DNA of 64,000 bases, taken from positions 992,001 to 1,056,000 of the forward strand of contig OZ241842.1 of the NCBI GenBank assembly GCA_965202675.1, read 5' to 3'. A model generated the notes under the pieces. The model had not been told where the DNA came from, ran no database searches, and worked only from the letters and a program-made list of their open reading frames with translations. Source of the stretch: CATQHD01 sp965202675. GTDB lineage: Bacteria; Actinomycetota; Acidimicrobiia; Spongiisociales; Spongiisociaceae. Numbering within the stretch: the first letter of the stretch is position 1; each line of letters begins with the position of its first letter. The position numbers were made by a program, and so were the translations under genes. Shown piece by piece: positions 18,747-26,295 of this stretch.

Positions 18747-19838
18747 TCAGGTCCTGGCGGGTTCCGCTATCTGCAGCCGTTGCCGCAACTCGTTTCCCTT
18801 ATTGCGCGGCCACAGCGACTCGTGCTGCAGCCGCCCGACCACGATGCCGGGATGCACACCGACCGAGTCGGCAAAAGCCTGCGCGTCTTCATTAGTTTGT
18901 AATTTCGGCAGTTCGGCGGCGCTGTCCGGCGGGATGAGGAAATCCTGGGCGAACCTGTCTGCTTGCTGCTCCTCGGGTGAGTCCTTTTTCTTACCGCTCA
19001 AAAAGATGGCCCGCCGGGTCTCGTCGAGAATGTGCTTGGCCTCGTGGAAGAAGGAGAACCAGAATATGTCGCTCCACCTGTGCCTGATGCTGAGCTGGAT
19101 CAGCCCCTTTTCCGGAGTCAGCCAACGGGCGGCGCCGTGAGCTCTTGCGCCTTTCACCTCGGGCAGCACCACCACCGCGACCCCGGAGGCGGCGCACAAG
19201 CCCTCCGCTTCGGGCTGCCATTTCCGCGGGTCCCTCTCGCGGGTCAGTAAACGTATCCGCCCGAGCGCATTCCTGAAGGCGGAAGGGTCCCAAGGCGCGC
19301 ACTCGACCGCCGCCGCCTCGATCTCGCCCATCCTCAGCCAGACGGCGGAGGCGGCCGGGTCGGAATCATGGGCTTCCGACATCCTGAAGGAAGCTTCGAG
19401 GGTCCCCATCCCTTCGAGCCACGCCCCCCGGTTCGCCACACCCAGAAACCGCAACGCCTCTCGGAGACGATCCAGCGGCTTGAGCCGCTTGGTCAGGATT
19501 CCAAGCCTCACCATCTCACTGGTAGGCAACTCGTCGAGCAGGGCAAGGTCTTTCTCCAGATTCCCCTCCTCGGCCAAGCGGGCCCGGCGTTCCTGGTAGA
19601 TGCTCTCCCTTGTCAACCAGAATCGGACCGACACGCCGGTAACCCGCTCCAGCCGGAGGGCGACATCGGTGCTGAGCGGCACATGGCCTTTGATAAGCCG
19701 GTTGATGTGCTTTACGGACAGATTCGTGCGCCGGGCCAGCTCGGCCTGGGTCATCCCTCGTTCTTCAAGAAGGTCCAGCAGGGTCCAGCCCGGCGGCACG
19801 GCGTAGTCCGGTGTGAACTCGAAATGTCCGTCGGCCAC
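18747..19838 (-). CDS. HigA-type antitoxin fused to an ImmA/IrrE-like metallopeptidase domain
   Basis: A 363-residue fusion. Residues about 17-72 are an XRE-type helix-turn-helix (GMTQAELARRTNLSVKHINR) of the HigA kind with PGWTLLDLLEERG in front. The C-terminal half carries an ImmA/IrrE-type zinc-peptidase motif, FFHEAKHIL (HExxH) near residue 261, followed by EEQQADRFAQDFLIP, which supplies the third ligand in this family. The GTG at 19838 follows AAAGGAGGTGA, an essentially perfect ribosome site. It is 33 bp downstream of a HigB-like toxin on the same strand, in the toxin-first order of HigBA. It probably binds the toxin and represses the operon; the peptidase domain could couple stress to antitoxin loss, which is inference. 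Confidence 0.85.
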   Translation of the reverse strand: MADGHFEFTPDYAVPPGWTLLDLLEERGMTQAELARRTNLSVKHINRLIKGHVPLSTDVALRLERVTGVSVRFWLTRESIYQERRARLAEEGNLEKDLALLDELPTSEMVRLGILTKRLKPLDRLREALRFLGVANRGAWLEGMGTLEASFRMSEAHDSDPAASAVWLRMGEIEAAAVECAPWDPSAFRNALGRIRLLTRERDPRKWQPEAEGLCAASGVAVVVLPEVKGARAHGAARWLTPEKGLIQLSIRHRWSDIFWFSFFHEAKHILDETRRAIFLSGKKKDSPEEQQADRFAQDFLIPPDSAAELPKLQTNEDAQAFADSVGVHPGIVVGRLQHESLWPRNKGNELRQRLQIAEPART

Positions 19839-19871
19839 GATTCACCTCCTTTCTTCGCCGTTGCGGCTCTG

Positions 19872-20201
19872 TTAGTGGTAGTCCACGATCTCGATTACGA
19901 CTACCGTCGACACCGACATCCAGTCGAGGCCTCCGTCGTCCTTGCGCTTCCGCTTACCCGCAGGGCGGAAAACCAGCCGAAGGCCATTGGGCAGGTCGGT
20001 CGCCAGCTGTCCGCTCCGACCGCCCGTCAGCTCATGGCACCTTCCCGGCAACCTCCGCATCTCGGAAAGATTGTCTGCTGCTTTGAGATCAGAAATCCGA
20101 ACCGCGATCCTCTTTGCGACCTCAGGGCCATATTTCCTGCGCAGAGCCTTTTCGTTGCTGCACAACGCCTCAAGACGAAAGGACCTGAACAAGATTTCCA
20201 T
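19872..20201 (-). CDS. HigB/RelE-like toxin
   Basis: A 109-residue basic protein of the RelE/HigB mRNA-interferase fold. Family features are MRRLPGRCHELTGGRSGQLA (centre) and GLRLVFRPAG, which correspond to the conserved region preceding the catalytic basic residues. HigB toxins cleave mRNA on the ribosome. It is first in a two-gene unit with the HigA-ImmA fusion. The ATG at 20201 is preceded by GGATAGG. A promoter with an inverted repeat in its spacer lies directly upstream, as expected of autorepression. Confidence 0.8.
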   Translation of the reverse strand: MEILFRSFRLEALCSNEKALRRKYGPEVAKRIAVRISDLKAADNLSEMRRLPGRCHELTGGRSGQLATDLPNGLRLVFRPAGKRKRKDDGGLDWMSVSTVVVIEIVDYH

Positions 20202-20202
20202 G

Positions 20203-20240
20203 ACCTATCCAAGGGTACATTACCTGATAGGTAAATGCAA
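20203..20240 (-). promoter_or_regulatory. Promoter-operator of the higBA-like pair
   Basis: On the minus strand: TTGCAT (20240-20235), a 17-bp spacer, TACCCT (20217-20212). The spacer contains TACCTGATAGGTA (palindromic arms TACC/GGTA, 20221-20233), and ACCTATC/GATAGGT arms lie at 20203-20209 and 20226-20232. This is a plausible autorepression site for the HigA-like protein. Confidence 0.55.
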
Positions 20241-20278
20241 ATCTGGATACAGGCCTGGCTTCCAGGCGGGGAAAATTC

Positions 20279-20812
20279 CTAGAGCTGTTCGATGACGCCG
20301 CAGGCCACGCGGGCGCCGGCCCCGGGCTCGGCGCCGTAGGAGTCGGGCCCGGCGTGGATGATGACCGCGGAGCCGTCTTCGTCGAAGAGCGATGCGTCGC
20401 CGTCCGGGGCCAGGGTCAACTTCGAGGTGAAATGGTCGGCGCGGGCCGACCCGTCGGCCCCGGCGTGGATATTCGGCAGGTCGCCGGCGTGAGATCCGTC
20501 GGCATGCATGAAGCCGTGGCCCTCGCCGTCCGGGGCGAAGTGTCCGCCCGCCGCCGTGAAGTCCGGGGAGCAGGCCCCTACGGCGTGGATGTGGAATCCG
20601 TGCGGACCGGGGGACAGCCCGTATACATCGGCCGAGATCAGTACTCCGTTGGGCCCCTGGGTCAGCTCGACCGTTCCCATCGCGGCGCCGTCGGGCCCTC
20701 TCATCTCAGCCTCGGCCCGCGCCCCCGCATCGAAAGATGAATCACCTCCGCACGCCGCCGCCCCCATCGCGATCAGAGCCGCCAGAACAACGCCGGCCTT
20801 GCGCACCTGCAT
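20279..20812 (-). CDS. sodC: Cu/Zn superoxide dismutase lipoprotein
   Basis: A 177-residue SodC that dismutates superoxide outside the cytoplasmic membrane. The start at 20812 (MQVRKAGVVLAALIAMG) is preceded by GGGAGG; the frame extends 24 codons further without a ribosome site and into repeat R1. The signal ends in lipobox AAAC, so the enzyme is lipid-anchored. Metal ligands are in GPHGFHIHAVGAC and GGHFAPDGEGHGFMHADGSH, with the distal His in VIIHAGPDSYG and paired cysteines (VGACSPD; RVACGVIEQ). It is a complete copy, separate in function from the toxin-antitoxin pair that follows on the same strand. Confidence 0.92.
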   Translation of the reverse strand: MQVRKAGVVLAALIAMGAAACGGDSSFDAGARAEAEMRGPDGAAMGTVELTQGPNGVLISADVYGLSPGPHGFHIHAVGACSPDFTAAGGHFAPDGEGHGFMHADGSHAGDLPNIHAGADGSARADHFTSKLTLAPDGDASLFDEDGSAVIIHAGPDSYGAEPGAGARVACGVIEQL

Positions 20813-20845
20813 GGTTGCCTCCCTACTCCGCCGCATCATATTAAT

Positions 20846-21195
20846 CGCGGGAATGACAAAAAAATCCCACCGGATCCGCCGCAAGGGTATTGACTATGTC
20901 GCACATATACCGGATAATGAAGGAGCCAAAGCACCTCCGGTCCGCCGCCGGCGCAGACCGAGACAGGGATCATCTTCCGAACGCGACCCCGCCGGGGTAC
21001 TGACCGAACGCGTCCGGAAACCAGGTGGCGGCGGTGGGGGCCGGGCCCGCGAAGCGGGGCGTGGGGGCGGGGTTTTTCGCGTTCTTGCGGGGGGTTCTAG
21101 GGGTCGGATAGGGGCTGACCAGGGGGTTCACAGGAACAGGGTTCGAGGGTTTGCAGGAAAAGGGTTCGGGTTTGCGCGGTGCTGATGTTTCTGTA
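20846..21195 (+). repeat. Dispersed repeat R1, copy B
   Basis: Same family as copy A, opposite orientation. Promoter TTGACT (20890-20895), 17-bp spacer, GATAAT (20913-20918). The body keeps CACCTCCGGT and the two GAACGCG elements; hairpin at about 21044-21060, T-run 21073-21077. The following 21200-21400 resembles (inverted) sequence at 39.14-39.24 kb, so the family may extend further. Confidence 0.8.
20925..21077 (+). ncRNA. Predicted R1 small RNA, copy B
   Basis: Predicted from its own promoter to the hairpin plus T5. The 5' CACCTCC and the later ACCAGGTGG can form a closing stem. Closest in sequence to copy D. No function is known. Confidence 0.45.
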
Positions 21196-21417
21196 AGGCG
21201 ACCGGGGGTAAGGGGAAGCACGGACAGCGGATGCCTCGGCTGTTTCGTCGGCGGGGGCGGCGCCCTGCCGTCCATGCTCATCGGGTTGCCTTCGGGCGCG
21301 GCGTTGGTTCGGCTGTGTTTCGTCGGCGGGCGCAGGACCCTGCCGCCTGCTCACCGGGCAGACGACCCCGACGGTTGCTTGCGCGGGACACCTCCGGCCT
21401 CCCTATCCGCGCATGTT

Positions 21418-21622
21418 CTAGATGGGTAGCTCCAAGGTTGCCATGACTAGAAAGGGTATATAATCATAGTTTAGATTGATTACAAAGCATATGATAACCA
21501 GGATGATGACGAATGAGCCGCTCAGCTCGGCTCCTCGGCGATTGGGCTGTGCCTGTAATCGGCGTGTTTCCGCGGTTGGTCGGCGGAAACAAAACCCTTA
21601 TCCCTTGGAACTACCCATCTAG
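21418..21622 (+). mobile_element. MITE-like element, copy 1 (205 bp)
   Basis: Terminal inverted repeats CTAGATGGGTAGYTCCAAGG bound a 205-bp AT-richer sequence with no gene. CTAG at each end may be a 4-bp target duplication or part of the repeat. Internal TTTCCGC...GGCGGAAA forms a hairpin. Two more copies lie at 35216-35421 and 45181-45384, both in the opposite orientation to this one. Its right end supplies the stop codon of the cupin gene. Confidence 0.85.
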
Positions 21623-22017
21623 ACGAACTCGGATTCGATTACGTCTCGTTCGGCGCCCGCGGGGCTGTAGAGCCAGAACAGGCGCACGGGGGTGTCGCCG
21701 GTGTTGAAGAACTGGTGGGCTGCGCCGGGCGGGGTGTACACCACGGAGCCGGGGCCGGTGGTGAACTCCCGGCCGCCGACCACCGCCCGGCCTTCGCCTT
21801 CATAGAACATCCATACCTCGACGGTTCCGGGATGGGTGTGGAGGCTTCCCGCCTGGCCGGGCGGCACCTCGCACGACCCGACCGAGAAATCTCCCAAACC
21901 TTCCTGGAGCAGGGGCGACAGCAGCACCTTGACATGCCGGACGTAGGGTTCGGGCGTGGTGAGACCCACCCCGTCGCCGTCGGTCACCGCCAGCGGAGGG
22001 CAGGGGGAGGCCGCCAT
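21619..22017 (-). CDS. Cupin-domain protein
   Basis: A 132-residue single-cupin protein, started at the ATG at 22017, which overlaps the PhyH stop (TGATG). Cupin motif 1 is LHTHPGTVEVWMFYEGEG and motif 2 is PGSVVYTPPGAAHQFFNTGD; the His and Glu residues form the usual metal site. It is the last gene of a six-gene catabolic cluster and may act as an isomerase, dioxygenase or binding protein on the same substrate. Its TAG stop is part of the CTAG end of a MITE, so the original C-terminus may have been different. Confidence 0.8.
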   Translation of the reverse strand: MAASPCPPLAVTDGDGVGLTTPEPYVRHVKVLLSPLLQEGLGDFSVGSCEVPPGQAGSLHTHPGTVEVWMFYEGEGRAVVGGREFTTGPGSVVYTPPGAAHQFFNTGDTPVRLFWLYSPAGAERDVIESEFV

Positions 22018-22973
22018 CAGTTCATTCTCGGATCGGTCACATCGGTGAACGTGAAATCGGGTCCCTTGGAGGTGCTGACGCCGTAGCCGGTGCCCCAGTC
22101 GAACGGGGGGCCTCCGTGCCGCTCCTCCGCCCACCGACGGAGCGGTACGGTGTCCCAGTTCTGGGTGAACCAGTACTGGCACTCGGGGTTGTTCCTGGGA
22201 TCCGACCCCATCGGATCGGAGAGGTCGCCCATCGCCCCCAGCAGCTGGCGGCGGATCGGGTTGCTCCGGGCCAGCAGCTCCGGGCTGTGGTCGATGTGAC
22301 CGGTGGGCCTGACCCAGCGCGGGGTGTAGCTGATGTAGATGGCCTTGCGCTGGGTGGAGGACAGGTTGGGGGTAACGGCGTGCAGCAGGGTGGGCCGCCA
22401 CAGCATGGCGCTCCCGGCCGGCGCCCGCAGCTCGAAGATGTCGTCGGGGTCGATCTCGTTCTGCCAGTTGGCCCGGCGGGCGTCATCCCAGCGGTGGCTG
22501 CCCGGAACCAGCAGGATGGTGGCGTGGCCGGATTCCCTCAGATCCGACAGATACCAGCCCACCTTGAAGTCGAGCCACGGCATCAGCCCGCCGCCTGTGG
22601 CGCCGGCGAACTCTTCCTCGTAGTCGAAGTGCCATCCCAGCGACAGCTCCGCCGGGTCGCTGCCGGGATCGGCGTCGGTGGCCAACAGCACGCTGTCGCG
22701 GTTCTGGATGTTCCACCCGAACACGTCCACGATGTAGCTCAATATGTCGGGTCGGTCGAGCAGGTCGAGGATGGCGGGATGTTCGACCAGACCGTTCCGC
22801 ATAGCGAAGTTCTGCTCCGGAGGAATGTTCCGCTCACGGCGGACCCTTGCCTCCACCTCATCCATGGCGGCGGCCGCCCCGGCCACCTCCTCCGGCGACA
22901 GCAGGCTCTCGATGACAAAAAAGCCGCGTTCGTTGAGCTGTTCCTTCTGCTCCTGGGTAGCAATCAGCGCCAT
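22017..22973 (-). CDS. Phytanoyl-CoA dioxygenase (PhyH) family Fe(II)/2-oxoglutarate oxygenase
   Basis: A 318-residue member of the PhyH family of non-haem iron oxygenases, which hydroxylate a substrate while decarboxylating 2-oxoglutarate. The HxD pair is LGWHFDYEEEF (about residue 133); the distal His and 2OG-binding Arg fit LLHAVTPNLSSTQRKAIYIS. The ATG at 22973 follows GAGGAGGG. It overlaps the cupin gene by one base and follows an SDR after 76 bp, so it is in the catabolic operon. The substrate is unknown; PhyH homologues act on many small organic compounds. Confidence 0.85.
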   Translation of the reverse strand: MALIATQEQKEQLNERGFFVIESLLSPEEVAGAAAAMDEVEARVRRERNIPPEQNFAMRNGLVEHPAILDLLDRPDILSYIVDVFGWNIQNRDSVLLATDADPGSDPAELSLGWHFDYEEEFAGATGGGLMPWLDFKVGWYLSDLRESGHATILLVPGSHRWDDARRANWQNEIDPDDIFELRAPAGSAMLWRPTLLHAVTPNLSSTQRKAIYISYTPRWVRPTGHIDHSPELLARSNPIRRQLLGAMGDLSDPMGSDPRNNPECQYWFTQNWDTVPLRRWAEERHGGPPFDWGTGYGVSTSKGPDFTFTDVTDPRMN

Positions 22974-23049
22974 GGGCCCTCCTCGTTCGAACGGTCGCCG
23001 AAAATCGTAGCCGCGCCGCCGGCCCCCGTCATTGCGAAAACCGCGCTTT

Positions 23050-23817
23050 TCAGTACATCAAAAAGCCGCCGCTCACGTTGAGGGTGGCGCCGCTCACATA
23101 AGAGGCGTGGTCGCTGGCCAGGAACACCGCCACCCCTCCGATCTCGGAAGGGGCGGCCACCCGGCCGAGGGGCGTCTGGGCTTTGAGCGTCTCGAACACC
23201 TCGGGAGAGAGGTCGTCCATGAGCATGGGGGTGTCGACCATGCCGGGCGCCACTGCGTTGACCCTGATGCCGTGTGCGCCGTAGGTGCGCGCCAAACCCC
23301 TGGTCATCGAGACGACGCCGCCCTTGGATGCGCAGTACACCACCGACCCGCCGAAGCCGCCCGTCCACCATCCCTGGGAGGAGAACAAGGTGATGCTGCC
23401 GCCCTCCCCCGCCTCAATCATGGCGTCGGCCGCCGTCCGGCACAGGAAGAAGCCGGCCTTCAGGTTGGTGTCCAGCTGGAAGTCCCAGTCCTGTTCGGTA
23501 ACCGCCCCCACCGAGTCGCGCCGCGCCAGCACCGCCGCCAGATGGGCGAGCGCCCTCACCCCGCCCAGCTCCTCGACCGCCCGCTCCACCAGGGCCTGGT
23601 GGGCGTCCAGATCGTTCAGGTCCAGCCCCGCCGCCGCATGGCCGCCCCCCGCCAGCCCCGCCGCCGTCTCTTCCGCCGCCGCCTGGTGCAGATCGACCGC
23701 CATCACCCGGGCGCCCGCCTGCGCAAACGCCTCGGCGGCGGCCCTTCCGATCCCGCCGGCCGCGCCGGTAACGATCACGCCCCGCCCCTCCAGCCCCGAG
23801 CCGACGCTCCAGGCCAT
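23050..23817 (-). CDS. Short-chain dehydrogenase/reductase
   Basis: A 255-residue classical SDR: TGAAGGIG nucleotide turn (about residue 17), MAVDLH with an acidic residue favouring NAD(H), SSQGWW in place of the usual catalytic Ser strand, YCASKGG for Tyr-x3-Lys, and SGATLNVSGG at the C-terminus. It begins three bases after the stop of the enolase-superfamily gene, so the two are translationally close. In such clusters the SDR usually oxidises a sugar or hydroxy-acid before or after the dehydratase step; this is inference from context. Confidence 0.85.
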   Translation of the reverse strand: MAWSVGSGLEGRGVIVTGAAGGIGRAAAEAFAQAGARVMAVDLHQAAAEETAAGLAGGGHAAAGLDLNDLDAHQALVERAVEELGGVRALAHLAAVLARRDSVGAVTEQDWDFQLDTNLKAGFFLCRTAADAMIEAGEGGSITLFSSQGWWTGGFGGSVVYCASKGGVVSMTRGLARTYGAHGIRVNAVAPGMVDTPMLMDDLSPEVFETLKAQTPLGRVAAPSEIGGVAVFLASDHASYVSGATLNVSGGFLMY

Positions 23818-23820
23818 GCC

Positions 23821-24957
23821 CTACCCCAGCACCCGTTCGGTGCGGTAACGGTCCACCACTTTCTCGTCCACTTCGATGCCCAGCCCGGCCCCGGACGGCG
23901 GATACACCCAGCCCTCCTCGTGGTCGAACGGCTCCGCCACCAGCTCGTGCTGCATCGGGTTCTCGAGCGGCTTGAACTCGAACAGCTTGCAGGCGGGGCT
24001 GCTGAAACTCACCGCCAGGCTGGCCGCGGTCACGATCGCCGAAGACCAGGCGTGGGCGTTGGCCTGGCGCCGGTGCTGCTCCACCCGGTCGGCCACCTTC
24101 TTGAAGCCGGTAATCCCCTCGGCCCGCCCCGGATCGCACCCCACCACGTCCACCGTCCCGGCGGCCAGCACCCGCTCGTACCCCCGCAGGGTCCACTCCT
24201 TTTCTCCGTAGGCGATCAACATCTCGGTCTTGGAGCGCAGGTTGGCGTACCCTTCGGGATCCCAGTCGCCCAGCGGTTCCTCGATCCAGTCCACGCCGTA
24301 TTCGTCGAAGGCCCGGGTGCGCTTCACCGCCGTCATAACATCCCATCGGATGACCCAGCCCAGGTCGAGCATCAGGCTCTTGCCGGGGCCGATCGCCTCC
24401 CTCATCTGCCGCACGTACTCCACATCCCGGTCGTGCTCGAACCCCAGGCGGGCATCGCCCCGCTTGCCGAACCCCACCTTCATGCCCTGCAGTCCGGTCG
24501 AAAGCCACCCCCGGGCCTCCTCCGCCATCTCGGGAATCGACTCGAAATGGGCGTGGGAGGAGGCGATGGCCGGCAGGCGCTCATTGACCGGCCCTCCCAG
24601 CAGGTCCAGCACACTCGCCCCGAGGGCCTTGCCCTTCAGGTCCCAGAGGGCGATGTCGACGGCGGCGACGGCGAAAGAGGCGATGCCGCCCTCGTAGCCG
24701 TACCACCAAGCCCGGTCTTTAAGCGCCCGGAAGATGACATCGTTGTGGACCGGGTTCTGCCCCACCACCAGATCCGACATACCCTCGATTACGGCCTTGG
24801 TCGCGAAGCTCGACTCCGGCCACATGGTGACCGATTCACCCCAACCCACCGTCCCGTCGGCGGCGGTGAGCTTGACCAGGCACAGATGCCGGACGGCGTT
24901 GAAATCGTTGGGTTCGGGGTAGCTGACCGGGATGGCTTCGACTTTTGCGATTTTCAT
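23821..24957 (-). CDS. Mandelate racemase/muconate-lactonizing family (enolase superfamily) enzyme
   Basis: A 378-residue enolase-superfamily protein: N-terminal capping domain (MKIAKVEAIPVSYPEP) and a barrel with metal ligands LMLDLGWVIRWD (Asp), DWIEEPLGD (Glu) and VVGCDPGRAEG (Asp). GMKVGFGKRGD (about residue 165) supplies the strand-2 Lys. Members abstract the proton alpha to a carboxylate and then racemise, cycloisomerise or dehydrate sugar acids. With two SDRs and a VOC protein, sugar-acid dehydration is most plausible, but specificity cannot be read from the sequence. Confidence 0.87.
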   Translation of the reverse strand: MKIAKVEAIPVSYPEPNDFNAVRHLCLVKLTAADGTVGWGESVTMWPESSFATKAVIEGMSDLVVGQNPVHNDVIFRALKDRAWWYGYEGGIASFAVAAVDIALWDLKGKALGASVLDLLGGPVNERLPAIASSHAHFESIPEMAEEARGWLSTGLQGMKVGFGKRGDARLGFEHDRDVEYVRQMREAIGPGKSLMLDLGWVIRWDVMTAVKRTRAFDEYGVDWIEEPLGDWDPEGYANLRSKTEMLIAYGEKEWTLRGYERVLAAGTVDVVGCDPGRAEGITGFKKVADRVEQHRRQANAHAWSSAIVTAASLAVSFSSPACKLFEFKPLENPMQHELVAEPFDHEEGWVYPPSGAGLGIEVDEKVVDRYRTERVLG

Positions 24958-25026
24958 GGGGCGATCCTATCCGATCGATTGGCAGTCCGGGCCGGAATCC
25001 CAGGGCCAGGAATCCCAGGCCCGGAA

Positions 25027-25497
25027 TCATGGCTCGATTCTGGATTGGGGAGGCTGGAACAGCTCCACCGTGATGCCGTCGGGGTCGCGGAGATAGCAGG
25101 CCTTCGCCCCTTGGTTGGGGCCTTCGGTAACCAACACCGGGCCGGGGCTGACCGGGGTTGCGCCGGCCGCCGCCGCCCGATCCCACAGCGCGTCTATGTC
25201 GTCGGTCTCGACGCATATATGGACGTTGCCGGGGTTGGCGGTGTCGGGCGGGTTGGGCGCCTTGCCGTCCACCCGGTAGTCCAGAATCTCCAGTACCTGG
25301 CCGCCGGGCAGGTCGATGACCGCCGCGTTCATGCTGACCCCTGAGTAGCCGGTGACAAGGCCGAGGTAGGGGGCGTCCAGCACCCGCCGCCAGCGCGGCG
25401 GCGCTCCCAGGAAGGACTCCCAGAACCCGAGCGACCGGTCCACGTCTCGGACGGTGATGCCGATGTGATGCACCCGTTTCGGCCCGGCGGTCACCAT
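25027..25497 (-). CDS. VOC (glyoxalase/bleomycin-resistance fold) protein
   Basis: A 156-residue vicinal-oxygen-chelate protein. The ATG at 25497 overlaps the end of the upstream SDR by seven bases, which fixes the start. VHHIGITVRDVDRSLGFWES, VHICVETDDIDALWDRAAAA and YLRDPDGITVELFQ give the paired beta-alpha-beta units with His and Glu metal ligands. It could be an epimerase, lyase or extradiol-type enzyme acting in the same pathway as its neighbours. No specific reaction is supported. Confidence 0.83.
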   Translation of the reverse strand: MVTAGPKRVHHIGITVRDVDRSLGFWESFLGAPPRWRRVLDAPYLGLVTGYSGVSMNAAVIDLPGGQVLEILDYRVDGKAPNPPDTANPGNVHICVETDDIDALWDRAAAAGATPVSPGPVLVTEGPNQGAKACYLRDPDGITVELFQPPQSRIEP

Positions 25498-26231
25498 GTC
25501 ACGTACCCTCCTCCGAAGTTGACGGCCTGTCCGGTCATGTAACCGGGCTTCTCGGCCAGGAGAAACCATATCAGCCCGGCCAGTTCCTCCGGGGAGGCCG
25601 GCCGCCCCAGCGGCACCGAGGCGTTGCGGGCGGCCTCCAGCTCGGCGGGGGTCATGCCCCGGAACGGCGCCACCGTCTCGAGCACCTTGTCCTGCATGGG
25701 GGTGTCGATGATGGCCGGGCAGACCGCGTTGACCCGCACAGGGATATCGGCCAGTCCGTAGGCAAAGGAGCGGGTGATGGACAGGATGGCGGTTTTGGAG
25801 GCGGCATAGACGGCGGCCTCCACCGTGGTGGCCAGCTTGGCGGAGCTCGAGGAGAGGTTGACGATGGCGCCGCCCGGAGGCATGGTCGGCCCGATGCCCT
25901 GGCAGAGGAAGAAGATAGCCTCGGCGTTGACCGTGAAGATATCCCGCCAGTCGTCGACGGTGAAGTCGGCCAGCGGTTTGAGGCGGATAATCCCGGCCGC
26001 GTTGACCAGGTAGTCCATCCCCTTCCCGGCGGCGATCACCCGGCGGCGGTCCTCGGGGTCGGCCAGGTCGGCCGCCAGCGGCTCGGCCCCCTCGGCGGCC
26101 GCCCGTTCCAGGCCGGCCTCGTCGATGTCGACGGCAACGACCGAGCAGCCCTCTTCGAGCAACCGGAGGGCGGCGCCCTGCCCGATGCCGCTGGCCGCCC
26201 CGGTCACCATCGCCCGCGGGCTTGCGCTCAT
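25491..26231 (-). CDS. Short-chain dehydrogenase/reductase, first gene of the catabolic cluster
   Basis: A 246-residue classical SDR: TGAASGIG nucleotide turn, VAVDID acidic residue, VNAAGII structural motif, LSSSSAK with the catalytic Ser, YAASKTA for Tyr-x3-Lys and MTGQAVNFGGGYV at the end. It is the promoter-proximal gene of the minus-strand cluster and shares a 64-bp divergent spacer with a creatininase-family gene, so both may respond to the same regulator. It overlaps the VOC gene. Confidence 0.87.
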   Translation of the reverse strand: MSASPRAMVTGAASGIGQGAALRLLEEGCSVVAVDIDEAGLERAAAEGAEPLAADLADPEDRRRVIAAGKGMDYLVNAAGIIRLKPLADFTVDDWRDIFTVNAEAIFFLCQGIGPTMPPGGAIVNLSSSSAKLATTVEAAVYAASKTAILSITRSFAYGLADIPVRVNAVCPAIIDTPMQDKVLETVAPFRGMTPAELEAARNASVPLGRPASPEELAGLIWFLLAEKPGYMTGQAVNFGGGYVTW

Positions 26232-26295
26232 ATCCGTGATCTCATCCGGCGGTCTCCCGTCTGGGGCGCCCCCTGCCGGGTATCGTAATACGGCA

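Noticed and set aside
23032..25344. A 770-codon open frame opposite the SDR and enolase-superfamily genes
   Set aside because: Antisense to two confidently identified enzymes; composition is His/Arg/Gly-rich.
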